Source of the DNA: JAMXLG01 sp963818925
GTDB taxonomy: Bacteria > Vulcanimicrobiota > Vulcanimicrobiia > Vulcanimicrobiales > Vulcanimicrobiaceae
Assembly: GCA_963818925.1 (NCBI GenBank)
Contig: CAWFTN010000001.1
Span: 682,001-746,000 of the forward strand
Direction of reading: 5' to 3'
DNA length: 64,000 nucleotides
Part shown: positions 1 through 8,553 of the stretch, in pieces
Layout of the letters: every line of letters starts with the position of its first letter
Position numbering within the stretch: position 1 is the stretch's first letter
The notes under the pieces: generated by a model
Database searches by the model: none
The model's input: the letters and a program-made list of their open reading frames with translations, nothing else
Told to the model about the DNA's origin: nothing
Made by a program: the position numbers and the translations under genes

Positions 1-1
1 C

Positions 2-631
2 GTGTTGCCGGGCGGATTCGCGTATGAAGACCGCATTCGCGCGGGCGCAATCGCAGCTCACGATGAGATGATGGACTACGTCATCGACGGCTCGCGTGAA
101 GGGAAGCTGGTTTTCGGCGTGTGCAACGGCGCCCAGATTCTGCTCGAAGCCGGTCTCGTGCCCGGCACGGGCCAGATCCGGCGTCCGACGGCGGCGTTCA
201 CGCGCAACGGTCCGGTGCCGCATTTCGTCTGCGAGCACACGTGGGTGAAGCTATCGATCGATCCGAAGCGCTCGCCGATCACCGCCGCGCTGCGGCACGA
301 CGAATTGATTCCCGCGTGGGCGGCGCACGGCGAGGGGCGTCTTGCCGCCGACGAGACGCACTTGCGCGAACTACAAGAGAACGGCCATGTAGCATTCGTC
401 TACGCGCATGCCGACGGGCACGCCGATGCCAGCGCAACGCCGAATCAATCGGCGCTCAATGCCGCCGCGCTCGTGAATATGGCGGGGAATGTGCTCGCGA
501 TCATGCCGCACCCCGAACGCGACGGGTGGACGTTCAATCATCCGGAGCGTCGCGGGCGATATAGAATTCTCGAACCGTCGGGCGGAGCGGTCTTGTTCCA
601 CAGTTTCGTCACCGGAGTGAACAGTCGTTGA
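2..631 (+). CDS. purQ: Phosphoribosylformylglycinamidine synthase glutaminase subunit PurQ (5' partial)
   Basis: Glutaminase subunit of FGAM synthase: releases ammonia from glutamine for the PurL subunit in step 4 of IMP synthesis. The reading frame is open at the window edge. The visible part begins at the conserved LPGGFAYEDRIRAGAIA loop, so roughly the first 35 residues lie outside. The class I amidotransferase triad is present: nucleophile Cys in FGVCNGAQIL and the His/Glu pair in MPHPER. The stop overlaps the TTG start of the next gene, which implies translational coupling in a purine operon. PurL is not seen here and may lie upstream. Family assignment is secure; only the start is missing. 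Confidence 0.95.
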   Translation: MLPGGFAYEDRIRAGAIAAHDEMMDYVIDGSREGKLVFGVCNGAQILLEAGLVPGTGQIRRPTAAFTRNGPVPHFVCEHTWVKLSIDPKRSPITAALRHDELIPAWAAHGEGRLAADETHLRELQENGHVAFVYAHADGHADASATPNQSALNAAALVNMAGNVLAIMPHPERDGWTFNHPERRGRYRILEPSGGAVLFHSFVTGVNSR

Positions 632-1080
632 AGCGGACGGTAGCAATTTCGCTGAAGATTCCGGATAACGCGGCGTACACGACGCTGACGACCCTGCAGC
701 GTCTGCGCATCGACGTCGCGCACGTCGAGCGCAGCGAGATTTGGGTCGTCGAAGATGCCGGCTCACCCGATGATTTCATCGCGCGGATCGAATCGAACGA
801 AACGATTTTCAACCCGAATAAACATCGTCTGGCCGATCTCGGCGTCGACCAGCCGCGCCCCGGTGAAGTGTGGATCGCCGAGCACGGCGCGCACGATGAA
901 ACGCACGAACATTTGGGCGGGAAGCGGATCGCCGGGCTTTCCCAGCCGCACCGCTACGTCGGCTGGCGTTTATTGGATCAAAAGGGGGCGCCGGTCGATA
1001 CGCCGGTCGTACGCGCGGCGGCGCAAAGGCTGCTTTGTAACCCCGCTATTGAAACGGCTCTCTACGAAGGGACACGATGA
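628..1080 (+). CDS. PurS-like protein, possible tandem PurS fold
   Basis: 150-residue protein between purQ and purP, starting at a TTG that overlaps the purQ stop and ending in an ATGA overlap with purP. PurS bridges PurQ and PurL and is normally about 80 residues. The N-terminal part (VAISLKIPDN, then a helix and a strand) recalls the PurS beta-alpha-beta start. Two segments resemble the PurS C-terminal helix ending in LLxNPxIE: IESNETIFNPNKHR near residue 60 and AAQRLLCNPAIETA near residue 135. The protein could therefore be two PurS units in tandem, like the N-terminal domain of large-type PurL. The role is inferred from position and weak motif similarity. Confidence 0.6.
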   Translation: MKRTVAISLKIPDNAAYTTLTTLQRLRIDVAHVERSEIWVVEDAGSPDDFIARIESNETIFNPNKHRLADLGVDQPRPGEVWIAEHGAHDETHEHLGGKRIAGLSQPHRYVGWRLLDQKGAPVDTPVVRAAAQRLLCNPAIETALYEGTR

Positions 1081-2099
1081 ATCGTCCGTATACGATTGCA
1101 ACGCTCGGCTCGCACTCTGCGCTGCAGATTCTCAAAGGCGCGCACGACGAGGGCTTCAAAACGCTAGCCGTCGCAAATCGCGATACGGAGAAGCTCTATC
1201 GTTCTTTCGCGTTCATCGACGAAGTTATCGGCGTGGATTCCTATTCCGAGTTTCCTCCGCTCATCGGCGAGCTCGAGAAGCGTAAAGTGATCATCGTTCC
1301 GCACGGTTCCTTCGTCGCGTATCTGTCACTCGAAGAGCACAAGAAGATGACGATCCCGTACTTCGGGAACAAAGCCGTGCTCGATTGGGAAGCCAGCCGC
1401 GAACTCCAGCGCGATTGGTTGACGAAAGCGGGAATCACGATGCCGCGGCAATTCAAAACCGGTGCGGAGATCGACCGTCCCGTCATCGTGAAACTTTACG
1501 GCGCCGGCGGCGGCAAGGGCTATATGTTCATTCGCGACGCGCAAGATTTCGAGAAGCGTTCGAAGGAGCTGAAGAAGGCCTACACGATCCAAGAGTACAT
1601 CATCGGCGTTCCGCTCTACATTCACTATTTCTATTCGCCGCTGCAAGACCGGCTGGAAATCATGTCGATGGATCGCCGGTACGAGACGAACGTCGACTCG
1701 CTTGGACGTATCCCGGCTGCGGCGCAAGAGGGTATGGACGTGAGCCCTTCCTACGTCGTCGTCGGCAATCAGCCGGTGAGCTTGCGCGAATCGATGCTCG
1801 CCGAAGCGTTACGCATGGGCGAGAACGTGGTACGAGTCAGCAAGGAGATCGCCGGTCCGAAAGGGCTTTTCGGAGCGTTTTGCATCGAGACGATCATCAC
1901 GCCCGACATGCAATTCTTCTGCATGGAGATTTCGGCGCGAATCGTCGCCGGAACGAACCTCTTCATCGACGGCTCGCCGTATTCGTACCTGAATTATTCC
2001 GAGCCGATGTCCACCGGCCGGCGTATCGCGCGCGAGATCAAAAACGCACTTTTGACCAATAATCTTCGTTTAGTATTGGATGATTCGAGCCGGTTATAA
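1077..2099 (+). CDS. purP: Formate-dependent AICAR ligase PurP
   Basis: ATP-grasp enzyme that formylates AICAR to FAICAR with formate and ATP, the archaeal alternative to the folate-dependent PurH step. The 340-residue length is typical of PurP. Family marks are the start TIATLGSHSALQILKGA, the motif VPHGSFVAYL, the ATP-grasp loop VKLYGAGGGKGYMF near residue 145, IQEYIIGVPLYIHYFYSP, and the C-terminal metal-site segment FCMEISARIVAGTN. It overlaps the gene before by 4 bases and the secreted-protein gene after by 20, so it is the third gene of the purine operon. PurP is mostly archaeal. A paralogue lies at 5571-6707. Confidence 0.9.
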   Translation: MNRPYTIATLGSHSALQILKGAHDEGFKTLAVANRDTEKLYRSFAFIDEVIGVDSYSEFPPLIGELEKRKVIIVPHGSFVAYLSLEEHKKMTIPYFGNKAVLDWEASRELQRDWLTKAGITMPRQFKTGAEIDRPVIVKLYGAGGGKGYMFIRDAQDFEKRSKELKKAYTIQEYIIGVPLYIHYFYSPLQDRLEIMSMDRRYETNVDSLGRIPAAAQEGMDVSPSYVVVGNQPVSLRESMLAEALRMGENVVRVSKEIAGPKGLFGAFCIETIITPDMQFFCMEISARIVAGTNLFIDGSPYSYLNYSEPMSTGRRIAREIKNALLTNNLRLVLDDSSRL

Positions 2100-3213
2100 G
2101 CGGGTCGCCGCGGGGATGCTTGCGGCGCTGATGTTCTTTCCGATCGCGGCCCGCGCCGCGATCGAAGCTGATCCGCAGGTGCTCTACGACCAGATGAAGG
2201 CGGCCTATCAAAAGGCCGCCGAGCGGAATTGGGATTTTGCGGATGAGCAACAGTATCTCTCGACGATCCTCGATGCCGGACGCGCGTATTCACTGCAGCG
2301 TCCGACGGATCCTAACTACGGTGAAATTGCGACACTCGCCGTGCAGGTCGGCACGGGTCTACACTACGATCCGTTGCTCAATCACGACGGCGCGGCGTGG
2401 TACGTGCGTGAAGCCGCAAATTGGGTGATCAAGAACTCCGGCGATTCCGGATTGGTTCGCAACGCGCAAGATTTACTGCAGCGCGCGAATGCGGAAGATT
2501 CGGCGACGACGTTAGCGAGGCTCGCCGACGAAGATGCCGGGGCAAACGTGCACGACTATCCCGGTGACGTCGACGCGGCACTGCAAGAGGTTGAAGCGCC
2601 GTGGCGCGCCTGGATCTTGACCGGCGACCCGTCGTGGCGAACGCTCGCGTTCCAACGCGCCGCCGCCGCGAATTTCCCGCTCGCACATCTGCCGACGAGT
2701 TACGGGCCGGAATTGGTTCGCGCGGTGCAGATGGCGGCCGCCGGTACGCTGAGCGGCGATGCGCCGGGCGACAAAGCAAACGCCGATACGATTTTGCAGC
2801 GCTTGAAGAACATGACGTCGCCGCTGATTATCGCGAGCGTCAAAGCGGTTCCCCACGACGTTTATCTATCGACATTAGCGCCCGCTGACGAATATTTCGG
2901 GCGCATGGGCTACTCCGTGCTCGGCATTCAAAATGAGCTCAAACACGTGAATTTCATGCTGAACTACAACTACGGAAATCGTGAGGCCGGACAAACGTTG
3001 CTGATTGCGGATGCGATCGAATCGATGCAGCGGGTCTATCCGCGCGATCGCGACATGCCGAAGTTACTCTACTCCGCGATCACCACGCTCCAACGCATGG
3101 ACACTGCCGAGACGAAGAGCTCGGAGGCTCGGCTGCGATCGCTCTTGACGATCGAGTACCAGGATTCTCCGGAAGCGCGAAAGGTCTTAACGCCGCCCAT
3201 CCCCTCGTCGTAG
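2080..3213 (+). CDS. Secreted alpha-helical protein of unknown function
   Basis: 377 residues. The start is an ATG lying 20 bases inside purP. A signal peptide is clear: basic MIRAGYKR, a hydrophobic stretch and an ARAA cleavage site near residue 27, so the mature protein is probably periplasmic or secreted. The rest is helical, with many Ala, Leu, Gln and Tyr and helix-turn-helix spacing (for example YDQMKAAYQKAAERNWDFAD), suggesting TPR-like repeats. I do not recognise a family and see no catalytic motif. It sits between purP and cydA, 9 bases before cydA, so it may be co-transcribed with the oxidase genes. Confidence 0.75.
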   Translation: MIRAGYKRVAAGMLAALMFFPIAARAAIEADPQVLYDQMKAAYQKAAERNWDFADEQQYLSTILDAGRAYSLQRPTDPNYGEIATLAVQVGTGLHYDPLLNHDGAAWYVREAANWVIKNSGDSGLVRNAQDLLQRANAEDSATTLARLADEDAGANVHDYPGDVDAALQEVEAPWRAWILTGDPSWRTLAFQRAAAANFPLAHLPTSYGPELVRAVQMAAAGTLSGDAPGDKANADTILQRLKNMTSPLIIASVKAVPHDVYLSTLAPADEYFGRMGYSVLGIQNELKHVNFMLNYNYGNREAGQTLLIADAIESMQRVYPRDRDMPKLLYSAITTLQRMDTAETKSSEARLRSLLTIEYQDSPEARKVLTPPIPSS

Positions 3214-3222
3214 AGTAGAACC

Positions 3223-4572
3223 ATGGATATCGTGATTGCGGACCGTTTGCAGTTTGCCTTCACGATCATGTTCCACTACCTGTTTCCGATCACGACGATG
3301 GGCCTCGCGCCCTTCGTCGCGTGGTTTACGTGGCGCGCGTATCGAACGCGCGATCCCGTCGACGCCGCAGCCGCTACGTTCTGGACGAAGATATTCACGA
3401 TCGGATTTGCCGTCGGCGTCGTGACCGGCATCCCGATGGAGTTCCAGTTTGGTACGAATTGGGCCGGATTTTCCGCGCGGGCGGGCTCCGTCGTCGGGCA
3501 GCCGCTGTCGATGGAAGGGGTCTACGCGTTTTTCCTCGAGTCCGTCTTTCTCGGCGCATTGTTCTATCAGCGCCGCGCGCGGCCGACGCGCCTACAGGCG
3601 GTGTCGGCCATCTGTGTCTGGCTCGGCTCGTGGCTCTCCGGATTCTTCATCGTCGCCACGGATGCGTGGATGCAGCATCCCGCCGGCTATAGCGTTGCGC
3701 GCGACGGCTCGATTCAAATGGCAAACTTGTGGACCGTGCTGACGTCGCGGTTTGCGTTGTGGCAATACACGCACGTGATTTCCGGTGCGCTCGTTACGGG
3801 CGGATTTGTCGTGAGCGGCATCGGTGCATACTATCTGCTTTCGCGTCGCAGTGAAGAGTTTGGACGGCGTTTCCTTCGCGCCGGCGTCGTAGTGATGCTG
3901 CTGTTTTCGCTTGTATCGGTCTTTCCAACCGGCGATCAAAACGGCAAGGACGTCACGGAATATCAGCCGGTCAAGCTCGCCGCAATGGAAGGTCTGTTCG
4001 AAACGAAGAACGGCGCGCCGCTCGCGATCATCGGCATGCCGGACGTGAAAAATCAACAACTGATCGATCCCATCGTGGTGCCCGGCGTCCTCAGCTTTCT
4101 TGCCTACGGCAACTTCAACGCCAACGTGAAAGGGCTTCGCGAGTACGCGCACGCGCTGTGGCCGCCGGTCGAGCTGACGTACTACGCGTATCACGTGATG
4201 GTCGGGCTCGGAACGATCTTCTCCGGCATTGCGGTCCTTGCAGCGTTCTTTTTCTGGCGCAAGATGCTGTTTCGTATGCGATGGCTCTTGTGGATTCTGA
4301 TGCTTGCGATGCCGTTTCCGTACATCGCAAATGAAGCTGGCTGGGTCGTGACCGAAGTCGGAAGGCAGCCATGGATCATCTACGGTTTAATGCGTACGAA
4401 CGACGCGGTGTCGCCGACGGTCGTCTCGGGTGAGACGATCTTCACGATCATCGGTTTTCTCGGCACGTATTTCATTCTGGGTGTGCTTTATCTCTATCTC
4501 ATCCTGCGCGAGATCGGGCAAGGTCCGGGCCGCATCCCGGGGAGTGAAGGGTCGATCGAGGCGGTTTCATGA
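3223..4572 (+). CDS. cydA: Cytochrome bd ubiquinol oxidase subunit I
   Basis: Haem-bearing, quinol-oxidising subunit of cytochrome bd, a high-affinity terminal oxidase of the inner membrane. 449 residues with about nine membrane helices. Visible landmarks are the axial His in IMFHYLFPITT (His18), the Glu-containing helix MEGVYAFFLESVFLGALFY, and GRQPWIIYG near residue 380. The loop between helices six and seven is short, so this belongs to the short-Q-loop type rather than the E. coli type. The stop overlaps the cydB start (ATGA). Its position beside two PurP genes has no evident metabolic reason. Confidence 0.95.
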   Translation: MDIVIADRLQFAFTIMFHYLFPITTMGLAPFVAWFTWRAYRTRDPVDAAAATFWTKIFTIGFAVGVVTGIPMEFQFGTNWAGFSARAGSVVGQPLSMEGVYAFFLESVFLGALFYQRRARPTRLQAVSAICVWLGSWLSGFFIVATDAWMQHPAGYSVARDGSIQMANLWTVLTSRFALWQYTHVISGALVTGGFVVSGIGAYYLLSRRSEEFGRRFLRAGVVVMLLFSLVSVFPTGDQNGKDVTEYQPVKLAAMEGLFETKNGAPLAIIGMPDVKNQQLIDPIVVPGVLSFLAYGNFNANVKGLREYAHALWPPVELTYYAYHVMVGLGTIFSGIAVLAAFFFWRKMLFRMRWLLWILMLAMPFPYIANEAGWVVTEVGRQPWIIYGLMRTNDAVSPTVVSGETIFTIIGFLGTYFILGVLYLYLILREIGQGPGRIPGSEGSIEAVS

Positions 4573-5561
4573 GCACCGTCGCGTTTTTGCTCGTCGGATT
4601 CATGATCGCGGGATACGTCGTCCTGGACGGATACGATCTCGGCGTCGCCTCCATTACGCCGTTTCTCGCCAAAACCGATCGGGAGCGCCTTGCAGCAATG
4701 CAGGCGATCGGACCGTTTTGGAACGGCAACGAAGTTTGGCTCGTGGCCGCCGGCGGACTGCTCTTTGCCCTCTTTCCCAAAGGATACGCATCATCGTTTT
4801 CCGGCTTTTATTTGCCGTTTACGATGGTGCTGTGGCTGCTCATGGGCCGCGGCATTGCGTTGGAATTACGCGAGCATTATCCGAGCGAGTTATGGCATCA
4901 ATTTTGGGATGGGTGTTTTTTCGTCGCGAGCGCGCTGTTGGTACTGCTTTTCGGCGTTGCGCTTGGTAACCTGATTCGTGGCGTTCCGCTCGATTCGGCG
5001 GGCTACTTCTTGGGCACGTTCGGGTTCTTGCTGAATTGGTACGCGCTCTTAGTGGGCCTCTTCGCGCTGGCGACGCTCGCATTGCACGGCGCCGCGTTCA
5101 TGGTGTTGCGCGTCGACGGTGCGCCGGCGGTACGCGCGTACGCGATGCTGCCGCGCCTCTGGATCGCCACGCTCGTGCTTTTCATTGCAGTCACCGTCGC
5201 GACGTTCATCACGCGCGCCGACGCGGTTTTCAATTCATGGATCGACGTGCTCGGCATTCTCGCAGCCGTCGCATTCATCGCCATTATGTTCGCGGCGAGA
5301 CGGCGTGCCGAACTCGGTACGTTCATTGCATCGTCGGCATTCATCGCGCTGCTGCTCGGCGTTTCCGCCGCAACGATGTACCCGTATCTGCTTCGCGGCT
5401 TTCCTGACGGCCGTGGCAGCCTATCGATCTTCGCCGTGTCGCCGGCGCCGGTTGCGCTCGCGAGCGCACTCGGTGTGGCGATCGTCGGCATGGCGATCGT
5501 GATTATCTACACTGCGGTCCTGTGGCGCAAGCTGGCGGGAAAGGTGCGCGTGGGCGAGTAA
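4569..5561 (+). CDS. cydB: Cytochrome bd ubiquinol oxidase subunit II
   Basis: Second core subunit of cytochrome bd, partner of the preceding CydA. 330 residues and about eight membrane helices. The family N-terminus is clear: YVVLDGYDLGVASITPF and the following IGPFWNGNEVWLVAAGG. It starts inside the cydA stop codon and ends 9 bases before the second PurP-like gene. I see no small CydX-type ORF after it. Confidence 0.95.
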   Translation: MSTVAFLLVGFMIAGYVVLDGYDLGVASITPFLAKTDRERLAAMQAIGPFWNGNEVWLVAAGGLLFALFPKGYASSFSGFYLPFTMVLWLLMGRGIALELREHYPSELWHQFWDGCFFVASALLVLLFGVALGNLIRGVPLDSAGYFLGTFGFLLNWYALLVGLFALATLALHGAAFMVLRVDGAPAVRAYAMLPRLWIATLVLFIAVTVATFITRADAVFNSWIDVLGILAAVAFIAIMFAARRRAELGTFIASSAFIALLLGVSAATMYPYLLRGFPDGRGSLSIFAVSPAPVALASALGVAIVGMAIVIIYTAVLWRKLAGKVRVGE

Positions 5562-5570
5562 CCCCGCCTC

Positions 5571-6707
5571 GTGCTCGACTATGTCTCTGAGGCGCTGGCG
5601 TCATACGACCGCTCGCGCTTGACGCTTGCTTCGATCGGAAGTCACTCGGCCCTGGAAGTTGCGTACGGCGCACGCGCGCAGGGCTTGCGCAATCTCGTCA
5701 TCACCGCGAAGGGACGCGAGCGCACCTATACCGAGTACTATCGCCGCAAAGAATCGCCCGTAGCACGCGGATGCGTCGATGAGCTGCTCGAGCTGGATTC
5801 CTTTCCCGACATCTTGCGCGATGAGGTGCAGAAGCGCTTGCTCGACGCAAATGCTGTCTTTCTCGCCAACCGTTCGTTTGAAGTTTACTTGCATCAGAAA
5901 TATAGCTACGACGAAATCGAGCGTGGTATGCGGGTACCGTTTTTCGGCAACCGCTTTCTGCTGCGTGCTGAAGAACGCGACGAAGCCGCCAATCAGTACG
6001 AGCTAATGAAGCGCGCCGGTATCCGGTATCCGAAGCAGTTTGCGTCGCCCGACGCCATCGATCGCTTGGTTATGGTGAAAGCGCCGCACGCGAAGATCAG
6101 CTTCGAACGCGCATTCTTTCTGGCATCCTCGCCGCAGGAGTATCACGCGACGAGCCTGCGTTTGATCGAGGAAGGCATGCTCACTCCGGCCGGCCTGAGC
6201 GATGCGGTGATCGAAGAGTATCTCCTCGGACCGTCAGTTAACTTGAATTTCTTCTATTCGCCAATCCTTAGCGAGCTCGAGTTGATGGGAACCGACACGC
6301 GCCGTCAAACGAATCTCGAAGGATTCCGCAACGTGCCGCCCTCGGCGCAGGAAGCGTTGAAGAACGTGCCGATGCGACTGGAAGAAGCTGGGCATATCGC
6401 AGCAACGCTCACGGAATCGACGTTGGAGAAGGCGTTCGACATGGGCGAGCGGTTCGTCAAAGCCGCGCGCGACGCCAATCCGCCGGGAGTCATCGGACCA
6501 TTTGCGCTCCAATGTGTCATCGTGGCGGGACCACCGAAAGATTTTGTCTGCTACGACGTCTCGTTGCGCATACCAGGATCCCCGGGCACGCGCTACACGC
6601 CGTACTCTTCATATCGCTGGGGCCGCGACGTTTCGGTCGGCGAACGCATCGCCATGGAACTCGTCATGGCACGCGACGCAAACCGTCTAGCAGACATCCT
6701 GACGTAG
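5571..6707 (+). CDS. Second PurP-like ATP-grasp ligase
   Basis: 378 residues from a GTG nine bases after cydB. It shares the plan of the PurP at 1077-2099: LASIGSHSALEVAYGA start, VFLANRSFEVYL, PFFGNRFLLRAEE, IEEYLLGPSVNLNFFYSP, and a C-terminal FVCYDVSLRIPGSPG matching the first copy's metal-site segment. The glycine-rich ATP loop is altered: VKAPHAKISFERAFF replaces the first copy's glycine run. It could therefore be a partner subunit or a ligase with another substrate. Archaea with two PurP paralogues are known. It is probably the last gene of the cydAB transcript, since a repeat follows. Confidence 0.8.
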   Translation: MLDYVSEALASYDRSRLTLASIGSHSALEVAYGARAQGLRNLVITAKGRERTYTEYYRRKESPVARGCVDELLELDSFPDILRDEVQKRLLDANAVFLANRSFEVYLHQKYSYDEIERGMRVPFFGNRFLLRAEERDEAANQYELMKRAGIRYPKQFASPDAIDRLVMVKAPHAKISFERAFFLASSPQEYHATSLRLIEEGMLTPAGLSDAVIEEYLLGPSVNLNFFYSPILSELELMGTDTRRQTNLEGFRNVPPSAQEALKNVPMRLEEAGHIAATLTESTLEKAFDMGERFVKAARDANPPGVIGPFALQCVIVAGPPKDFVCYDVSLRIPGSPGTRYTPYSSYRWGRDVSVGERIAMELVMARDANRLADILT

Positions 6708-6716
6708 TCCGCGTTG

Positions 6717-6815
6717 TGTCATCCTGAGCGGAGCGCCGAAGGCGCGTAGTCGAAGGATCGCCTCACGTCAATCGCTCGAAGCGTTCCTTCGACTCCGGTG
6801 CTTCGCACCTGCGCC
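6717..6815. repeat. Solitary palindromic (REP-like) element, 3' arm lost
   Basis: Begins with TGTCATCCTGAGCG and carries the inner arms AGTCGAAGGA and TCCTTCGACT followed by CGGTGCTTCGCACCTGCG, the same building blocks as the array at 24363-24839. The closing arm CGCTCAGGATGACA is absent. It lies between the convergent ends of the second purP-like gene and the methyltransferase-like gene, where its stem could also act as a transcription stop. Confidence 0.8.
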
Positions 6816-6872
6816 AAGGCAACGTCGTTCCATGAATGTCTGCGACGATTCGTGTAACGCGCATTGGCGCCG

Positions 6873-7331
6873 CTAGCGAGCGCGGACGACGTTGTGGCCG
6901 GGAATCGCGTCGAGCGGGTCCGCGACTTGGTAACCGAATTTGCGGAGTTTGTCGGCGATGTCGTTTGCGGAGACCGTCGTTTCCGCGAAGATGGCGTAGC
7001 CGCCCGGAAGCATCGCCGTGCGGAGCGTTACGAAATCCATGTCTTGCATCGTACCGAAGCTATCGAAGCACAAGGCACGATCGACGAGCGGGCCGGCGGG
7101 CGTGTCGCCGACCACGATGTTGTGGAGTTTTTCTTCCAGGGCGCGATCGGAGACGCCGCGGGTCACTTCCGACGTCGTATCGCAGACGACGATGAGGACG
7201 TCCGGGCGAGCAGCCGCTATATCGAGCGCGACCAGGGCACTGCCGGCGCCGAACGTGAGAACGCGGCCATCCTTGGGGATGTCGAGCACGGGCAAAAGGG
7301 CGGCCGCACTATGGTGCTCGTTCGCTTCCAT
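6873..7331 (-). CDS. Class I SAM-dependent methyltransferase-like protein
   Basis: 152 residues from the ATG chosen here. The frame extends upstream to a GTG at 7436, but the extra 35 residues (Pro- and Gln-rich) look non-coding. A Rossmann-type start is visible: GRVLTFGAGSALVALDIAA (motif I), then an acidic residue closing strand two in VLIVVCD. LPGGYAIFAETTVS resembles the strand-5 region of methyltransferases. The protein is shorter than most members and the substrate cannot be told. It is divergent from the zinc-ribbon gene across about 170 bases. Confidence 0.6.
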   Translation of the reverse strand: MEANEHHSAAALLPVLDIPKDGRVLTFGAGSALVALDIAAARPDVLIVVCDTTSEVTRGVSDRALEEKLHNIVVGDTPAGPLVDRALCFDSFGTMQDMDFVTLRTAMLPGGYAIFAETTVSANDIADKLRKFGYQVADPLDAIPGHNVVRAR

Positions 7332-7465
7332 GGGCGGGGGTTTCGGCTCCGATGCTTGCTTCACTTGCCGGGAGGTTGCCGTTTCCGGCTGGGCGTGGTA
7401 GATTGAGGCGTCTAGGTTTCGCGGTCTGGTTCCCACGTTGGGCTGAACGAGTCGATTCCCGGAAC

Positions 7466-7495
7466 AGTGATCACTAAGTAATCGAGGAGTCCTCG
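7466..7495. promoter_or_regulatory. Operator-like palindrome and Shine-Dalgarno hairpin before the zinc-ribbon gene
   Basis: AGTGATCACT at 7466-7475 is a perfect 10-base palindrome in the divergent region. Just after it, CGAGGAGTCCTCG at 7483-7495 is an inverted repeat that includes the ribosome-binding site GAGGAG of the gene starting at 7503. In RNA it could fold into a 5-bp stem and partly hide the site. Function is inferred from symmetry only. Confidence 0.4.
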
Positions 7496-7502
7496 TTTAA
7501 GC

Positions 7503-7829
7503 ATGTACCAAGATGAATATCTGAACTGCGTCGATTGTTCGCGTCAGTTCACGTTTTCGGCCGGCGAACAAGAGTTTTTCGCCATGAAGGGTTTCGCTAA
7601 CAAGCCGAACCGTTGTCCCGATTGTCGCGCTGCGCGTAAAGCGTCGGGCGGCGGCCGCCAAGGTGGAAACCGTGGCGGATTCGGCGGCGGCGGCGGAGGT
7701 GGCCAGCGGGAAATGTTCCGCGCAACGTGCAGCCAGTGCGGCGGCGTAGCGGAAGTTCCGTTCCAACCGCGCGGCGACAAGCCGGTGTACTGCCGCGATT
7801 GTTTCCAATCGCGTCCGTCGTACCGCTAA
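7503..7829 (+). CDS. CxxC-x17-CxxC zinc-ribbon protein
   Basis: 108 residues. The N-terminal half has CVDCSRQFTF and, after about 25 residues, CPDCRAARK, a probable zinc ribbon. A Gly-rich linker (RQGGNRGGFGGGGGGG) joins it to a second ribbon, CSQC, then exactly 17 residues, then CRDC, the signature of a small bacterial family of unknown role. Eight cysteines suggest two bound zinc ions. The Gly-rich linker and high charge make RNA or DNA binding plausible. A strong terminator follows. A close paralogue lies at 53626-53928 with an almost identical last 35 residues. Confidence 0.85.
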   Translation: MYQDEYLNCVDCSRQFTFSAGEQEFFAMKGFANKPNRCPDCRAARKASGGGRQGGNRGGFGGGGGGGQREMFRATCSQCGGVAEVPFQPRGDKPVYCRDCFQSRPSYR

Positions 7830-7876
7830 AATGGATTTGCGCTGAACGCGCAAACCGCCACGTAGTAGGGAAATCC

Positions 7877-7906
7877 GAAAAGACCCGCAATTTTGCGGGT
7901 CTTTTC
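7877..7906 (+). terminator. Intrinsic terminator of the zinc-ribbon gene
   Basis: Perfect 14-bp stem (GAAAAGACCCGCAA and its complement) with a two-base centre. The 3' arm ends in TCTTTTC, and in the opposite direction the stem also ends in a T-rich run, so it could act on both strands. It sits between the zinc-ribbon stop and the tpx start. Confidence 0.85.
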
Positions 7907-7931
7907 CTATTCTTGCGCGAGGAGATAGTTA

Positions 7932-8471
7932 GTGGCAACGCAGACGTTACAAGAACGCACCGGAAAACTGACGGCGCGTGGAAATCCGCTGACACTCGTC
8001 GGGCCCGAACTCAAAGCCGGAGATGCCGCCCCCGAAGTACATTTGACCGCTTCGGATCTTTCCGTGAAAACGTTGGACGATCTGACCGACCACGGGAAGC
8101 GCACCGCGATGCTTATCGTCGTGCCCTCCCTCGACACGAGTGTCTGCTCGACGGAATCGCACACGTTCAATACGCGCATCGGCGAACTCGGCGCGAACGT
8201 GCAAGCGTACGTCGTGAGTGTGGACCTGCCGTTTGCGCAAACGCGGTGGTGCGGCGCCGAAGGCGACGTCAAACTCGAGATGCTCTCCGACTATCGCGAT
8301 CATCGCTTCGGTTACGATTACGGCGTTCGCATCAAGGAGACCGGCTTGCTTGCGCGGGCAATTTTCGTCATCGGCGCCGACAAGCGCATTCGCTACGTGC
8401 AGCTCGTGCCGGAACTTACGAGCGAGCCGAACTACGACGATGCCATCAAGGCGGCGCAGAGCGCGCGTTAA
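7932..8471 (+). CDS. tpx: Thiol peroxidase (atypical 2-Cys peroxiredoxin)
   Basis: Reduces hydrogen and organic peroxides using thioredoxin. 179 residues from a GTG preceded by GAGGAG. The peroxidatic cysteine is Cys72 in PSLDTSVCSTES, and the second cysteine is Cys107 in RWCGAEG, the spacing usual for Tpx. FDxxYGV is replaced by FGYDYGVRI, and the C-terminal half has ARAIFVIGADKRIRYVQLVPE. The gene stands alone between a terminator and guaA. Confidence 0.93.
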   Translation: MATQTLQERTGKLTARGNPLTLVGPELKAGDAAPEVHLTASDLSVKTLDDLTDHGKRTAMLIVVPSLDTSVCSTESHTFNTRIGELGANVQAYVVSVDLPFAQTRWCGAEGDVKLEMLSDYRDHRFGYDYGVRIKETGLLARAIFVIGADKRIRYVQLVPELTSEPNYDDAIKAAQSAR

Positions 8472-8553
8472 CCTGACCTAAGGCGGCGTGTCGACATTCG
8501 TCGGAACGCATTCAAGAAGAAGGCGGGGGCGCTGGGCCGAATGACGCGGCTCA

